From the NCBI GenBank assembly GCA_009840115.1, contig VXOJ01000007.1, positions 124,001-188,000 of the forward strand: a stretch of 64,000 nucleotides of DNA, in the 5' to 3' direction. The notes under the pieces were generated by a model. That model was not told the origin of the DNA, did no database searches, and saw only the letters and a list, made by a program, of their open reading frames with translations. Position numbers and translations under genes: made by a program. Of the stretch, positions 8,098 through 19,648 are shown one piece after another (position 1 is the first letter of the stretch; each line of letters starts with the position of its first letter). The stretch is from Gemmatimonadales bacterium (lineage in GTDB: Bacteria > Gemmatimonadota > Gemmatimonadetes > Palauibacterales > Palauibacteraceae).

Positions 8098-9307
8098 GAC
8101 GCGGTCCCGGACGATCCTCCATGTGGACATGGACGCGTTCTATGCCGCGGTCGAGGTGCGCGAAGACCCGTCGCTGCGCGGCAAGCCGGTCATCATCGGA
8201 TCCGCCCCGCGCAAGGGCCGCGGCCGGGGCGTCGTCTCGACGGCGAACTACGAGGCCCGGCGCTACGGGATCCACTCCGCGATGCCGATCTCGCAGGCGT
8301 GGCGCCGCTGCCCCGACGGCGTCTACGTGCGCCCCCGCATCGCCTTCTACGGGGCGATCTCCGGGCGAGTCTTCGACATCTTCCGCTCCTTCACCGACCA
8401 GGTGGAGACGCTCTCGCTGGACGAGGCCTTCCTCGACGTGACGGCGAGCCGGCGGCTGTTCGGCACGGGACCGGAGATCGCGACCCGCATCCGGCAGCGG
8501 ATCGCCGAGGAGGAGCGGCTCACGGCCTCCGTCGGCGTCGCCTCGAACAAGTACGTGGCGAAGGTCGCGAGCGACCTCAGGAAGCCGGACGCGCTCGTCG
8601 TCGTGCCGCCGGGGACCGAACGCAAGTTCCTGGCTCCGCTCTCCGTGTCCCGTCTCTGGGGGGCGGGCCCGAAGGTGCAGGCCCGGCTGGCCCAACTCGG
8701 CTTCAGGACGATCGGGGACGTGGCGCGCAACAAGCCCGAGTTCCTCGAGGCGTCCCTGGGCCGCAAGCTGGGGCGGCGTCTGCACGAACTCGCGAACGGC
8801 CTCGACGTGCGGAGGGTCGACCCCAGGCCGGGGAGGAAGTCGCTCGGCAAGGAGGTGACCTTCCCGCAGGATGTCGAGGATCGCGCCCGCGTGGAGCGGA
8901 CCCTGCTCGCCCTCTGCGAAGGGGTCGGGCGGTCGCTGCGCAGGAAGGGGATCGCGGGGCGCACGGTCCAGTTGAAGCTGCGCTGGGACGGCTTCGAGAC
9001 GCATACGCGCCAGCGGACGCTCGAGCGGCCGGCGGACATGACCGAAGCCATCTGGCCCGTCGCGCGGGAGCTGTTCCGGGAGGCCGACGATCCCCGCCGC
9101 CTCGTCCGGCTCATTGGGGTCAGCCTTTCCGGCTTCGACCATCCGGAAGACGAGCAGCTCGGGCTCCTCGGCGACGAAGACCCGGCCGCCACCGACGGGG
9201 AGGGCCGGCGCGAGCTGGCGAAGACGATGGACGCCTTGGCGGACCGCTTCGGCCGGGACGCGCTGAAGCGGGCCGCCCTTCTCGATTCCAACGTGCGAGG
9301 CACATAA
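8084..9307 (+). CDS. dinB: DNA polymerase IV (Y-family translesion polymerase)
   Basis: The 407-residue protein matches DinB length and order: ILHVDMDAFYAAVE with metal-binding Asp at 15 and the FY steric-gate pair, STANYEARRYGIHSAMP, the catalytic SLDEAFLDVT (Asp113/Glu114), SVGVASNKYVAKVASDLRKP, helix-hairpin-helix LWGAGPKVQARLAQLGFRTI, and a little-finger domain starting near 240. It copies damaged templates error-prone in the cytoplasm. The ATG lies inside the end of the phosphodiesterase gene. No LexA box was recognised upstream, as expected for an internal operon gene. Confidence 0.95.
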   Translation: MPQPETRSRTILHVDMDAFYAAVEVREDPSLRGKPVIIGSAPRKGRGRGVVSTANYEARRYGIHSAMPISQAWRRCPDGVYVRPRIAFYGAISGRVFDIFRSFTDQVETLSLDEAFLDVTASRRLFGTGPEIATRIRQRIAEEERLTASVGVASNKYVAKVASDLRKPDALVVVPPGTERKFLAPLSVSRLWGAGPKVQARLAQLGFRTIGDVARNKPEFLEASLGRKLGRRLHELANGLDVRRVDPRPGRKSLGKEVTFPQDVEDRARVERTLLALCEGVGRSLRRKGIAGRTVQLKLRWDGFETHTRQRTLERPADMTEAIWPVARELFREADDPRRLVRLIGVSLSGFDHPEDEQLGLLGDEDPAATDGEGRRELAKTMDALADRFGRDALKRAALLDSNVRGT

Positions 9308-9309
9308 CC

Positions 9310-9804
9310 ATGCAGGTATTTCCGATTCCGCCGGCCTCCGGGCGCGGCATCCTCTGGTTCTTCATCATCATCATCGTCGTCCTCATCGGCGTGACGCTCA
9401 TGCTGGGCTGGGCGGCCTGGTCCACGAGGAACAGCCGCGCCGAGGTGTCGCCGGCGGGCCTGAAGCTGGTGGGAGACCTCTGGGGGCGGACGATTCCGCT
9501 CGACCGGCTCGAACTCGACGAAGCCCGGATCGTGGATCTGCGCGGCGAACCCGACCTCGTCCCTCGCCGGCGCACGATGGGGACGGCGCTCGGAAACTAC
9601 TCCGCGGGCTGGTTCCGGCTCCGCAGCGGAGAGAAGGCGCTCCTCTACCTCACGGATCGTCGTCGGGTGGTGTACATTCCCACGCTCGACGGGTACTCGC
9701 TCCTCGTCAGCCAGAGCGAGCCTCGACGCTTTCTGGACGCGTTGCACGAGACGGCCGGAGGCGCGGACGGCCACACGGCCGGCGACACCACCGAAGGAGA
9801 GTGA
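9310..9804 (+). CDS. Membrane-anchored PH-domain-like protein
   Basis: The 164-residue protein has one strong N-terminal transmembrane helix (about 14-39, IIIIVVLIGVTLMLGWAAW) and a soluble domain of about 100 residues (AEVSPAGLKLVGDLWGRTIP through GYSLLVSQSEPRRFLDALHE). The pattern of strands and the closing FLDAL helix resemble bacterial PH domains of membrane proteins. A charged tail follows. It begins 2 nt after dinB and precedes the HD-domain gene by 6 nt, so it is likely co-transcribed. Function unknown. Confidence 0.6.
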   Translation: MQVFPIPPASGRGILWFFIIIIVVLIGVTLMLGWAAWSTRNSRAEVSPAGLKLVGDLWGRTIPLDRLELDEARIVDLRGEPDLVPRRRTMGTALGNYSAGWFRLRSGEKALLYLTDRRRVVYIPTLDGYSLLVSQSEPRRFLDALHETAGGADGHTAGDTTEGE

Positions 9805-9810
9805 CGGCGG

Positions 9811-10398
9811 ATGCTCCCGACACGGGATGAGGCGCTCGCGATCGTCCACGAATACACCGAGAGTCCCGGGCTCCGGCGCCACATGCTGGCGGTGGAGGCG
9901 GCCATGCGCGCCTACGCGCGGAAGTACGGCGAGGACGAGGACCGCTGGGGTGTGGCGGGGCTGCTGCACGACTTCGACTACGAGCGCTGGCCCAACCACG
10001 ACCACGCGCCCGACGCGGAGCATCCGTCGACCGGGGTCGCCATCCTCCGCCAGAAGGGGGTGGACGAGGACATCCTCGAGACGATCATGGCCCACGCGGA
10101 CTACACGGACGTCGAAGCGACGACGCGGATGTCGAAGACGCTCCGGGCCGTGGACGAACTCACCGGCTTCATTACCGCCTGCGCGCTGGTGCGGCCGACG
10201 CGGCTCGCCGGCATGAAGACCCGGTCGGTGAGAAAGAAGATGAAGGACAAGGCGTTCGCCGCCGCGATCAGCCGCGACGAAATGCTGGAGAATTGCGCTG
10301 AACTGGGCGAAGACATGGGCGAGCACATCGCCTTCGTCATCGCCGCGATGCAGCTCGCGGCGGAAGATCTCGGCCTGAACGGCCCGGGGGGAGCATGA
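9811..10398 (+). CDS. HD-domain phosphohydrolase-like protein
   Basis: The 195-residue protein shows the metal-binding set of the HD superfamily: His24 (LRRHMLAVE), His53-Asp54 (GLLHDFDYER), His95-x-Asp (MAHADYTD) and Asp115 (AVDELTG). Such single-domain proteins hydrolyse phosphate esters or nucleotides. The substrate cannot be read from sequence. GGAGAG upstream of the ATG is a good ribosome site. Its TGA overlaps the ATG of the following micropeptide gene (ATGA). Confidence 0.82.
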   Translation: MLPTRDEALAIVHEYTESPGLRRHMLAVEAAMRAYARKYGEDEDRWGVAGLLHDFDYERWPNHDHAPDAEHPSTGVAILRQKGVDEDILETIMAHADYTDVEATTRMSKTLRAVDELTGFITACALVRPTRLAGMKTRSVRKKMKDKAFAAAISRDEMLENCAELGEDMGEHIAFVIAAMQLAAEDLGLNGPGGA

Positions 10399-10514
10399 CC
10401 ACGACGACGATCATCATGATGGTCCTCATCCTCGGATTCGTCTGGGGAGGACTCGCCGTCCTCGCATCGATCGCCTGGCGCAAGGAAGGCGCCAAGCGGG
10501 GCGGAGAGAGCTAG
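10395..10514 (+). CDS. MetS-like single-helix micropeptide (possible transporter small subunit)
   Basis: A 39-codon gene whose ATG overlaps the preceding stop. The product begins MTTTTIIMMVLILGFVWGGL, then AVLASIAWRKEGAKRGGES. The Thr-rich start, I-M-M run, W-G-G-L in the only membrane helix and short basic tail match the MetS/MaAIMP small-subunit family, partners of Na+-coupled methionine/alanine importers of the NSS type. No such transporter is in the window, so the partner must be elsewhere or differ. Family placement is by pattern only. Confidence 0.6.
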   Translation: MTTTTIIMMVLILGFVWGGLAVLASIAWRKEGAKRGGES

Positions 10515-10523
10515 CCGCCCGTA

Positions 10524-11294
10524 ATGGGGGGAAGGCGCCGCGGGGGACGGATCCTCCTGGTGACGCTGGCCGCGCTGGGGGCCGCTTCGTGTTTCCTCCC
10601 CATCCCCCGCGCGATGCGCCCGCCCGAGCCGCTCGTCGCCGACTCGGCGGCCGCGAACGCCGCGCTCCGGGATTCGATCGCGGCGGCCGAGCGGGAAGCC
10701 GCGCGCCGGGATTCGGTCGCGAGGGCGCAGCGAGAGGCGGCGCGGCAGGACTCGATCGCGAGGGCGCTGCGGGAGGCCGCGCGACGCGACTCGATCGCGC
10801 GGGCCGCGGCCGCGCGGCGCGACTCCATTCTCGCAGCCGAGCGGGCCGCCGCGCTCCGGGATTCGCTGGAGGCGGCCCGGCGCGACTCGCTGATCGCCGC
10901 CGCCCGGCGCGACTCGCTGGCCAGCATCGAGTTGGCCCGGGCCGCGGGCGAAGCGGAGTTGGCGGAACTCCGGGCATCGGGACCCGTATACGTCGCCGTC
11001 GATGAGGCGGCCCGCCTCGTGTGGGACACCGATGCCGAGGCCGCGCTCGCGACGACCCTGCTGCCGGTGATCCGCCGCGAGGGACTGGACGCGGACATCG
11101 CGGCCTCCATCTGGCTCCTCGTGCGGACCGATGGAAGGGTCGAGGCGACCGCGATCCAGGTCTCATCCGGCGACCAGGCCTTCGACGCGGCGGCCATGCG
11201 CGCGGCTCGAGGCCTGCTCTTCGCCCCCGCTCTCCGCGACGGTCGCCCGGCACCCGTCTGGGTCCTGCGGGAGATCTCGCTTCTCATGCGATAG
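10524..11294 (+). CDS. Lipoprotein with RDS-repeat coiled coil and TonB-like C-terminal domain
   Basis: The 256-residue protein has a basic N-terminus, a short hydrophobic segment ending in LGAASC (probable lipobox) and a Pro-rich stretch. Residues about 38-145 are a highly repetitive helix built on the motif RDSIA-x-A-x-REAA, recurring roughly every 11-14 residues. The C-terminus (about 170-256) is a TonB/TolA-like domain: SIWLLVRTDGRVEATAIQVS, then FDAAAMRAARGLLFAPA. This suggests a periplasm-spanning energy-transducing or envelope linker, but no ExbBD/TolQR genes are nearby. It starts 9 nt after the micropeptide gene. Confidence 0.68.
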   Translation: MGGRRRGGRILLVTLAALGAASCFLPIPRAMRPPEPLVADSAAANAALRDSIAAAEREAARRDSVARAQREAARQDSIARALREAARRDSIARAAAARRDSILAAERAAALRDSLEAARRDSLIAAARRDSLASIELARAAGEAELAELRASGPVYVAVDEAARLVWDTDAEAALATTLLPVIRREGLDADIAASIWLLVRTDGRVEATAIQVSSGDQAFDAAAMRAARGLLFAPALRDGRPAPVWVLREISLLMR

Positions 11295-11374
11295 CCGCCA
11301 TCTTCTCTCCACCTCCGGCGGCGGCGCCGCCGGGGGCTGCGATCCGCCGTCCGACCGAATAGCTTGCGCGCCCG

Positions 11375-14638
<3,264 letters not shown>

Positions 14639-14717
14639 CATCCCACTTTCCGACGCGGGCCGTCCGCACTTATGCTACGTGGTTATTGCCTTTCGGTCCC
14701 TTTTTCCGGGTGCGTCA

Positions 14718-16352
14718 ATGGGTAAGATGAGTCGACGAACGCTGGCGGCGACGCTGGTCGCCCTGCTCAGCGCCCCCGCCGCCACGGCGGTCGCGCAGGG
14801 CCTCTCCGACGATGAACTGGCGCCGCTCGTGGCCCGCGTGGAAGCGGGCGTGCTCGAGCGCGCCAAGCTGGCCCAGGTCATGGTCGACAAGATCTTCTCC
14901 TTCTCCGAACTGGGGCAGCAGGAGATCGAGACGTCGGCCTACATCACCGGTATCCTGGAGGACAACGGCTTCACGGTCGAGTACGCGCCGTCGGGCATCC
15001 CGACCGCCTGGTTCGCGCGCTGGGGCAGCGGGTCGCCGGTCATCTCCTTCGGGTCCGACATCGATGGCATCCCGAAGGCCAACCAGAAGCCCGGCGTCGC
15101 CTATCACGACCCCCTGATTCCGGGCGCGCCCGGCCACGGCGAAGGCCACAACTCCGGGCAGGCCGTGAACGTGGTGGCCGCGCTCGCGCTGAAGGACGTC
15201 ATGGAGGCGGAGGGCATCGGGGGCACGCTCGTGCTCTGGCCCGGCGTCGCCGAGGAGCAGTTGGGCTCCAAGGCCTGGTACGTGCGGGACGGCTATCTCG
15301 AGGACATCGACGTCACGCTCTTCACACACGTGAGCAGCAACCTGTCGGTGAACTGGGGCCAGGGGAGCGGCACCGGGCTCGTCTCCGTGGAGTTCACCTT
15401 CGAGGGCGAGGCCGCCCACGGCGCGGGCGCGCCATGGCGGGGCCGCAGCGCGCTCGACGCGGTCGAGCTGATGAACGTGGCCTGGAACTTCCGGCGCGAG
15501 CACCTGCGGCCCGACCAGCGCTCCCACTACGTGATCAGCGACGGCGGCGACCAGCCGAACGTCGTGCCGCCGAGCGCGTCGGTCTGGTACTTCATCCGCG
15601 AGATGGACTACGAGGACATCAAGCGCAACTTCGACACGGCCATCCGCATCGCGGAAGGCGCGGCGCTGATGACGGACACCGAGATGTCGTACCGGATCAT
15701 CGGCGCCGCCTGGCCCCGCCACTTCAACAAGGTCGTGGCCGAAACGATGTACGAGCACATCGAGGACGTCGGGCTTCCGGAGTGGACCGACGACGACCAC
15801 GACTTCGCGAGCGCGGTGCAGGAATCGGTGGGGAGCGTCCCGTCGGGGATGCCGATCGCCCTCTCACCCCTGGGTGAGCCGGGGCCGCGCCGGAGCGGCG
15901 GATCCGACGACATCGGCGACATCTCGTGGAACGTGCCCACGGTGACCCTGCGCTTCCCGTCGAATGTGCCGGGACTGCCGGGTCACCACTGGTCGAGCGC
16001 CATGGCGATGGCCACCCCGATCGCGCACAAGGGCGCGGTCGCCGGCGCGCGCGTCATGGCCCGCACCGCACTCCAGCTCTTCGCCCAGCCCGAACTGGTC
16101 GACGAGGCCTGGACCTACTTCCGGGAGGAACAGACCGCGGGCGTGGAGTACGTTCCCTTCATCGGCCCGGACGACCCGCCCCCGATCGATCTCAACCGGG
16201 AGATCATGGACACGTTCCGTCCGCTCCTGAAGCAGTACTACTATGACGAGACGCGCTTCGACACGTATCTTGATCAACTGGGTATCAAGTATCCTACGCT
16301 GTCGCGGCCGGCTTCCGAGGATGACCGGCAGGATTCCCGGGGATCGAACTGA
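14718..16352 (+). CDS. Exported M20-family amidohydrolase (AbgB-like peptidase)
   Basis: The 544-residue protein has a signal peptide (SRRTLAATLVALLSAPAATA, cleavage after AVAQ). The M20 catalytic domain has SFGSDIDGIP, the metal-binding GEGHNSGQAVN (His about 144) and PGVAEEQLGSKAW with the catalytic Glu pair. An inserted dimerisation domain starts near GEAAHGAGAPWRGRSALD, and a late His segment reads PGLPGHHWSS. AbgB relatives cleave p-aminobenzoyl-glutamate and other N-acyl amino acids. A periplasmic scavenging role is inferred. ATG at 14718 or 14727 would both leave the signal peptide intact. Confidence 0.88.
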   Translation: MGKMSRRTLAATLVALLSAPAATAVAQGLSDDELAPLVARVEAGVLERAKLAQVMVDKIFSFSELGQQEIETSAYITGILEDNGFTVEYAPSGIPTAWFARWGSGSPVISFGSDIDGIPKANQKPGVAYHDPLIPGAPGHGEGHNSGQAVNVVAALALKDVMEAEGIGGTLVLWPGVAEEQLGSKAWYVRDGYLEDIDVTLFTHVSSNLSVNWGQGSGTGLVSVEFTFEGEAAHGAGAPWRGRSALDAVELMNVAWNFRREHLRPDQRSHYVISDGGDQPNVVPPSASVWYFIREMDYEDIKRNFDTAIRIAEGAALMTDTEMSYRIIGAAWPRHFNKVVAETMYEHIEDVGLPEWTDDDHDFASAVQESVGSVPSGMPIALSPLGEPGPRRSGGSDDIGDISWNVPTVTLRFPSNVPGLPGHHWSSAMAMATPIAHKGAVAGARVMARTALQLFAQPELVDEAWTYFREEQTAGVEYVPFIGPDDPPPIDLNREIMDTFRPLLKQYYYDETRFDTYLDQLGIKYPTLSRPASEDDRQDSRGSN

Positions 16353-16386
16353 GCGAACCGAGGACTTTCAGAACCGGAGTTTTCCG

Positions 16387-16893
16387 ATGATCGACGCGAG
16401 CCGCAGACTTCTCTCGACAGCCGCCGCCATGCTGTTCGTGGTGACGCTTGCCGGCGCGGGCGGCCCTCCGGAGGCCGTCACGGAGCCTCCGGCCGACGCA
16501 ACGCCCACCGTAGCGGCCGACGACGAGCCGACCGAGGTGGGCTGGCGCCTCCTGGCCAGCCTCGACTACCGCACCGGCGAACCGAGCGAGGAGTTGGCGG
16601 CGCTCGCGGGCAAGCTCGTCAAGATCCCCGGGTTCACGGTGCCGCTCGAAGACTGGGCGTCCTCGGCCACGGAATTCCTCCTCGTGCCCTACGTCGGCGC
16701 CTGCATCCACACGCCGCCGCCCCCGCCCAACCAGCTCGTCTACATCGAGATGGATGAGGGCAAGCGGGCGAAGCTGGACGGGTGGAATCCGGTGTGGGTC
16801 GAGGGCGTGCTCGAGATCGAGCTGACGGAGAGCGTGTACGGCTACGTCGGCTTCACCCTCTCCGGCCAGCAGGTCTATCCGTACGGTCCCTGA
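16387..16893 (+). CDS. Exported DUF3299 protein, probable accessory of the following ABC transporter
   Basis: The 168-residue protein has a signal peptide, an Ala/Pro/Glu-rich spacer and a compact domain with KIPGFTVPLE, FLLVPYVGACIHTPPPPPNQ and a C-terminal GYVGFTLSGQQVYPYGP. These are DUF3299 hallmarks; the Cys/His pair in G-A-C-I-H could bind metal. It lies 34 nt before an ABC ATPase and permease. I recall DUF3299 proteins next to similar transporters in zinc-regulated operons of gammaproteobacteria, so a periplasmic metal-handling role is inferred, not shown. Confidence 0.78.
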   Translation: MIDASRRLLSTAAAMLFVVTLAGAGGPPEAVTEPPADATPTVAADDEPTEVGWRLLASLDYRTGEPSEELAALAGKLVKIPGFTVPLEDWASSATEFLLVPYVGACIHTPPPPPNQLVYIEMDEGKRAKLDGWNPVWVEGVLEIELTESVYGYVGFTLSGQQVYPYGP

Positions 16894-16927
16894 TCCGCGC
16901 TGAGCGGCCGCCGGCTGAATTGACCGG

Positions 16928-17611
16928 ATGACCCTTGCCATCGACGTCCGGGGTCTGCGCTTCCGCTACGGCCGCGGCCCGTGGGTGCTGGACATCGGCG
17001 AACTGTCCCTCGAGCGGGGGGCGCGCGCGTTCCTCTTCGGTCCGAGCGGGAGCGGCAAGACCACCCTGCTCGGCGTGCTGGCGGGGGTCCTGGAGGCGAC
17101 GGAAGGCGAGGTCCGGGTGCTCGGCGAAGACCTCGCGTCGCTCTCGGGCGCCCAGCGGGACGCCTTCCGGGCGGAGCACATCGGCTACGTCTTCCAGATG
17201 TTCAACCTCATCCCCTACCTCTCGGTACTCGACAACATCGCGCTCCCCGCGCGTATGAGTGCGGGACGCCGGGCCCGGCTGGACGGCGCGGGCGTGAAGG
17301 AGACCGCCGCGCTGCTGGCCGATCATCTCCACATCGGCGACCTGCTGAAGAAGCCGGTGACGGAACTCTCGGTGGGCCAGCAGCAGCGGGTCGCCGCCTG
17401 CCGGGCGCTCATCGGGTCGCCCGAGATCATCGTCGCCGATGAACCCACTTCCTCCCTGGATTTCGACCGCCGGGAGGCCTTCCTCCGGCTGCTCTTCCAG
17501 GAGTGCGAGCGCGCCGGCTCCACGCTGGTGTTCGTGAGCCACGACCGCACCCTGGAGGGCATGTTCTCCCGCACCATCTCGCTCCCCGACGTCAACAAGG
17601 CGGTGCTCTGA
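16928..17611 (+). CDS. ABC transporter ATP-binding protein (MacB/LolD type)
   Basis: The 227-residue ATPase has Walker A (GPSGSGKTTLLG), the Q-loop FQMFNLIPYLSVLDNI typical of the LolD/MacB group, signature ELSVGQQQRVAACRAL, Walker B (IIVADEPTSSLD) and the switch His in FVSHDRTLE. It powers the FtsX-type permease encoded next, whose ATG shares one base with this stop codon. Together with the upstream DUF3299 gene this forms a three-gene unit. Confidence 0.93.
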   Translation: MTLAIDVRGLRFRYGRGPWVLDIGELSLERGARAFLFGPSGSGKTTLLGVLAGVLEATEGEVRVLGEDLASLSGAQRDAFRAEHIGYVFQMFNLIPYLSVLDNIALPARMSAGRRARLDGAGVKETAALLADHLHIGDLLKKPVTELSVGQQQRVAACRALIGSPEIIVADEPTSSLDFDRREAFLRLLFQECERAGSTLVFVSHDRTLEGMFSRTISLPDVNKAVL

Positions 17612-19056
17612 TGCTCGTCCTGGACCTCGCCCTCAAGTCGCTCCGCAACCGCGCCTTCAGCACCTCGCTCACGGTGGGTTCCATCGCCCTCAGCTTCGCC
17701 CTCCTGATCGGCGTCGAGAACGTGCGCGTGGGCATGCGCGAGAGCTTTTCCAACACGATCAGCCAGACGGATCTGATCGTGGGCACCAAGGGCGGCACGA
17801 TCCAGTTGCTGCTGTATTCGGTGTTCGGCATGGGAGCGCCGACGGAAAACGTCTCGTGGGAGGCCTACAGGGAGTGGGCGGAGCACCCCGCGGTCGAGTG
17901 GACGATCCCCTACAGCCTCGGGGACAGCCACCGGGGATTCCGGGTCGTCGGCACGAACGAGGACTTCTATCGGCACTACCGCTACCGCGGAGGTCAGGAA
18001 ATCGCGCTGGCGGAGGGACGGCCGAACGCGGACCTGTTCGACGTGACGCTGGGCGCGGACGTGGCGGCCGAGTTGAACTACGCGCTCGGCGACGAGGTTT
18101 CGGTGACGCACGGGCTCGGCGAACTGGGCTTCATCACCCACGACCACATGCCCTTCACGGTCGTGGGCATCCTCGACAAGACGTTCACGCCCGTCGACCG
18201 CGCCATCTACGTGACCCTCGAGGGCATGGAGGCCATCCACTGGGAGGACGGCGCGCCCCCGGCGTCGGATGACGAGCACGACCACGCGCACGACGAGGAG
18301 GCCGAGGCGGCCCACGACGAAGACGACCACGCCCACGACGAGGACGACGACGACGGCCACGACGAAGACGACCACGCCCACGACGACGAGGCCGAAGCGG
18401 CCCCCGCGGACGATGGCCACGCGCACGACCAGGAGGTGGAGGCGGCCGCCGCGGACGACGGTCATGCTCACGCGGAGGACATCTCGATCGAGGACGTCGA
18501 AATCTCGCAGGTGACGTCGTTCTTCGTCGGCACGACCGACCGCCGGGACGTGCTCCAGTTGCAGCGCGACATCAACGACTTCGAGGACGAGCCGATGATG
18601 GCCGTGCTCCCCGGAGTCGCCCTGAACGAGATGTGGCAGGGCCTGGGCTACGCCGAGACCGGCCTCCGACTGGTGGCCATCTTCGTCGTTCTCGTGGGGC
18701 TGCTGGGGATGCTGGTCTCACTCTACACGTCGCTCAACGAGCGGCGGCGGGAGATGGCAATCCTGCGCGCCGTCGGAGCCGGACCGAACCGGATCCTCGC
18801 CCTGCTGGTGCTCGAGTCCGTGTGCCTGGCCGGGGCGGGGGCGCTGGCGGGACTCGCGCTCGTGTACGGACTGCTCGCGGCCGGGCAGTCCATCGTCGAG
18901 GCGCAGGTGGGGCTCTTCATCCCGATCCGGCCGCCCGGCCCCATCGAACTGCTCCTCCTCGGCGCCGTGGTGACGGCCGGATTCCTGATGGGCTTCGTGC
19001 CCGCGTTCAAGGCCTACCGCACCGCCCTCCACGACGGGCTGGCCGTGCGGGTCTAG
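17611..19056 (+). CDS. FtsX/MacB-type ABC permease with His/Asp-rich periplasmic loop
   Basis: The 481-residue protein has an N-terminal helix (about 17-35), a large periplasmic domain and three C-terminal helices beginning near 352 (LVAIFVVLVGLLGMLVSLYT), with the FtsX motif NERRREMAILRAVGAGPNRI. Residues 219-290 are an insertion of Asp, Glu, Ala and 13 His, in units such as DEDDHAHDE, ADDGHAHDQ and ADDGHAHAED. This strongly suggests metal (Zn-like) binding. With the DUF3299 and ATPase genes it probably moves or senses a divalent metal, or a metal-dependent substrate; direction cannot be decided. The last helix is followed by FVPAFKAYRTALHDGLAVRV. Confidence 0.88.
   Translation: MLVLDLALKSLRNRAFSTSLTVGSIALSFALLIGVENVRVGMRESFSNTISQTDLIVGTKGGTIQLLLYSVFGMGAPTENVSWEAYREWAEHPAVEWTIPYSLGDSHRGFRVVGTNEDFYRHYRYRGGQEIALAEGRPNADLFDVTLGADVAAELNYALGDEVSVTHGLGELGFITHDHMPFTVVGILDKTFTPVDRAIYVTLEGMEAIHWEDGAPPASDDEHDHAHDEEAEAAHDEDDHAHDEDDDDGHDEDDHAHDDEAEAAPADDGHAHDQEVEAAAADDGHAHAEDISIEDVEISQVTSFFVGTTDRRDVLQLQRDINDFEDEPMMAVLPGVALNEMWQGLGYAETGLRLVAIFVVLVGLLGMLVSLYTSLNERRREMAILRAVGAGPNRILALLVLESVCLAGAGALAGLALVYGLLAAGQSIVEAQVGLFIPIRPPGPIELLLLGAVVTAGFLMGFVPAFKAYRTALHDGLAVRV
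18268..18477 (+). repeat. Degenerate GAC/CAC coding repeat encoding the His/Asp loop
   Basis: The stretch is built from repeated GAC, GAG, GAA, CAC and GCC codons. Two near-identical copies of a unit of about 27 nt, starting CACGACGAAGACGACCACGC, occur around 18313 and 18358. The repetition suggests the loop expanded by slippage or unequal exchange and may vary in length between strains. Confidence 0.7.
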
Positions 19057-19072
19057 CCGCCCGCCAGGGGCC

Positions 19073-19627
19073 ATGGACGATTCATCGACAGGGCCGGGCG
19101 CCGTCATCGCCCGGATCGGCATCGTCTCGGTTTCGGACCGCGCCGCCCGGGGCGAGTACGAGGACCGGGGCGGTCCGGCCGTCGAAGCGTATCTGCGTGA
19201 CGTCCTCACCTCGCCCTGGGAGGCGGCCGCCCGCGTCATCCCGGACGAGAAGGAGCTGATCCAGGCGACGCTCGTCGAGCTGGTCGACGCGGTCGGGTGT
19301 TGCCTGGTCATCGCCACCGGGGGCACCGGTCCCGCCCCGCGCGACGTCACGCCGGAGGCGACCGCCGCGGTCCTGGAGAAGGAGCTCGTCGGCTTCGGCG
19401 AAGCCATGCGCGCGGTTTCCCGGCCCCACGTGCCGACCGCGATCCTCTCGCGCCAGACCGCGGGAGTGCGCGGTTCGGCGCTGATCATCACCCTCCCGGG
19501 GTCGCCCAAAGCCGTAGCCGAATGTCTGGACGCGGTCTTCGCGGCGGTGCCCGACTGCGTCGACCTCATCGGCGGGCCCCGCCTGGAAACCGATCCGGAC
19601 AGGGTGAAGGCGCATCGCCCGCACTGA
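19073..19627 (+). CDS. mog: Molybdopterin adenylyltransferase (MogA/MoaB family)
   Basis: The 184-residue protein has the MogA fold: IGIVSVSDRAARGEYEDRGG at the N-terminus, CCLVIATGGTGPAPRDVTPE with the GGTG loop, and ALIITLPGSPKAVAE. It adenylylates molybdopterin before metal insertion in Mo/W-cofactor synthesis. No other cofactor genes adjoin it, but a tungstate transporter lies 30 kb downstream. It follows the permease gene by 16 nt. Confidence 0.88.
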   Translation: MDDSSTGPGAVIARIGIVSVSDRAARGEYEDRGGPAVEAYLRDVLTSPWEAAARVIPDEKELIQATLVELVDAVGCCLVIATGGTGPAPRDVTPEATAAVLEKELVGFGEAMRAVSRPHVPTAILSRQTAGVRGSALIITLPGSPKAVAECLDAVFAAVPDCVDLIGGPRLETDPDRVKAHRPH

Positions 19628-19648
19628 CTCTCGTGCTGCGCCCCTGTG

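Noticed and set aside
14641-14717. Rho-independent terminator between carB and the M20 gene
   Set aside because: A short T-run (CCCTTTTTCC) is present, but no adequate GC stem directly precedes it.
18268-18477. CRISPR-like direct repeats
   Set aside because: The repeats are codon-periodic, in frame within the permease gene, and encode the His/Asp-rich loop; there are no unique spacers.
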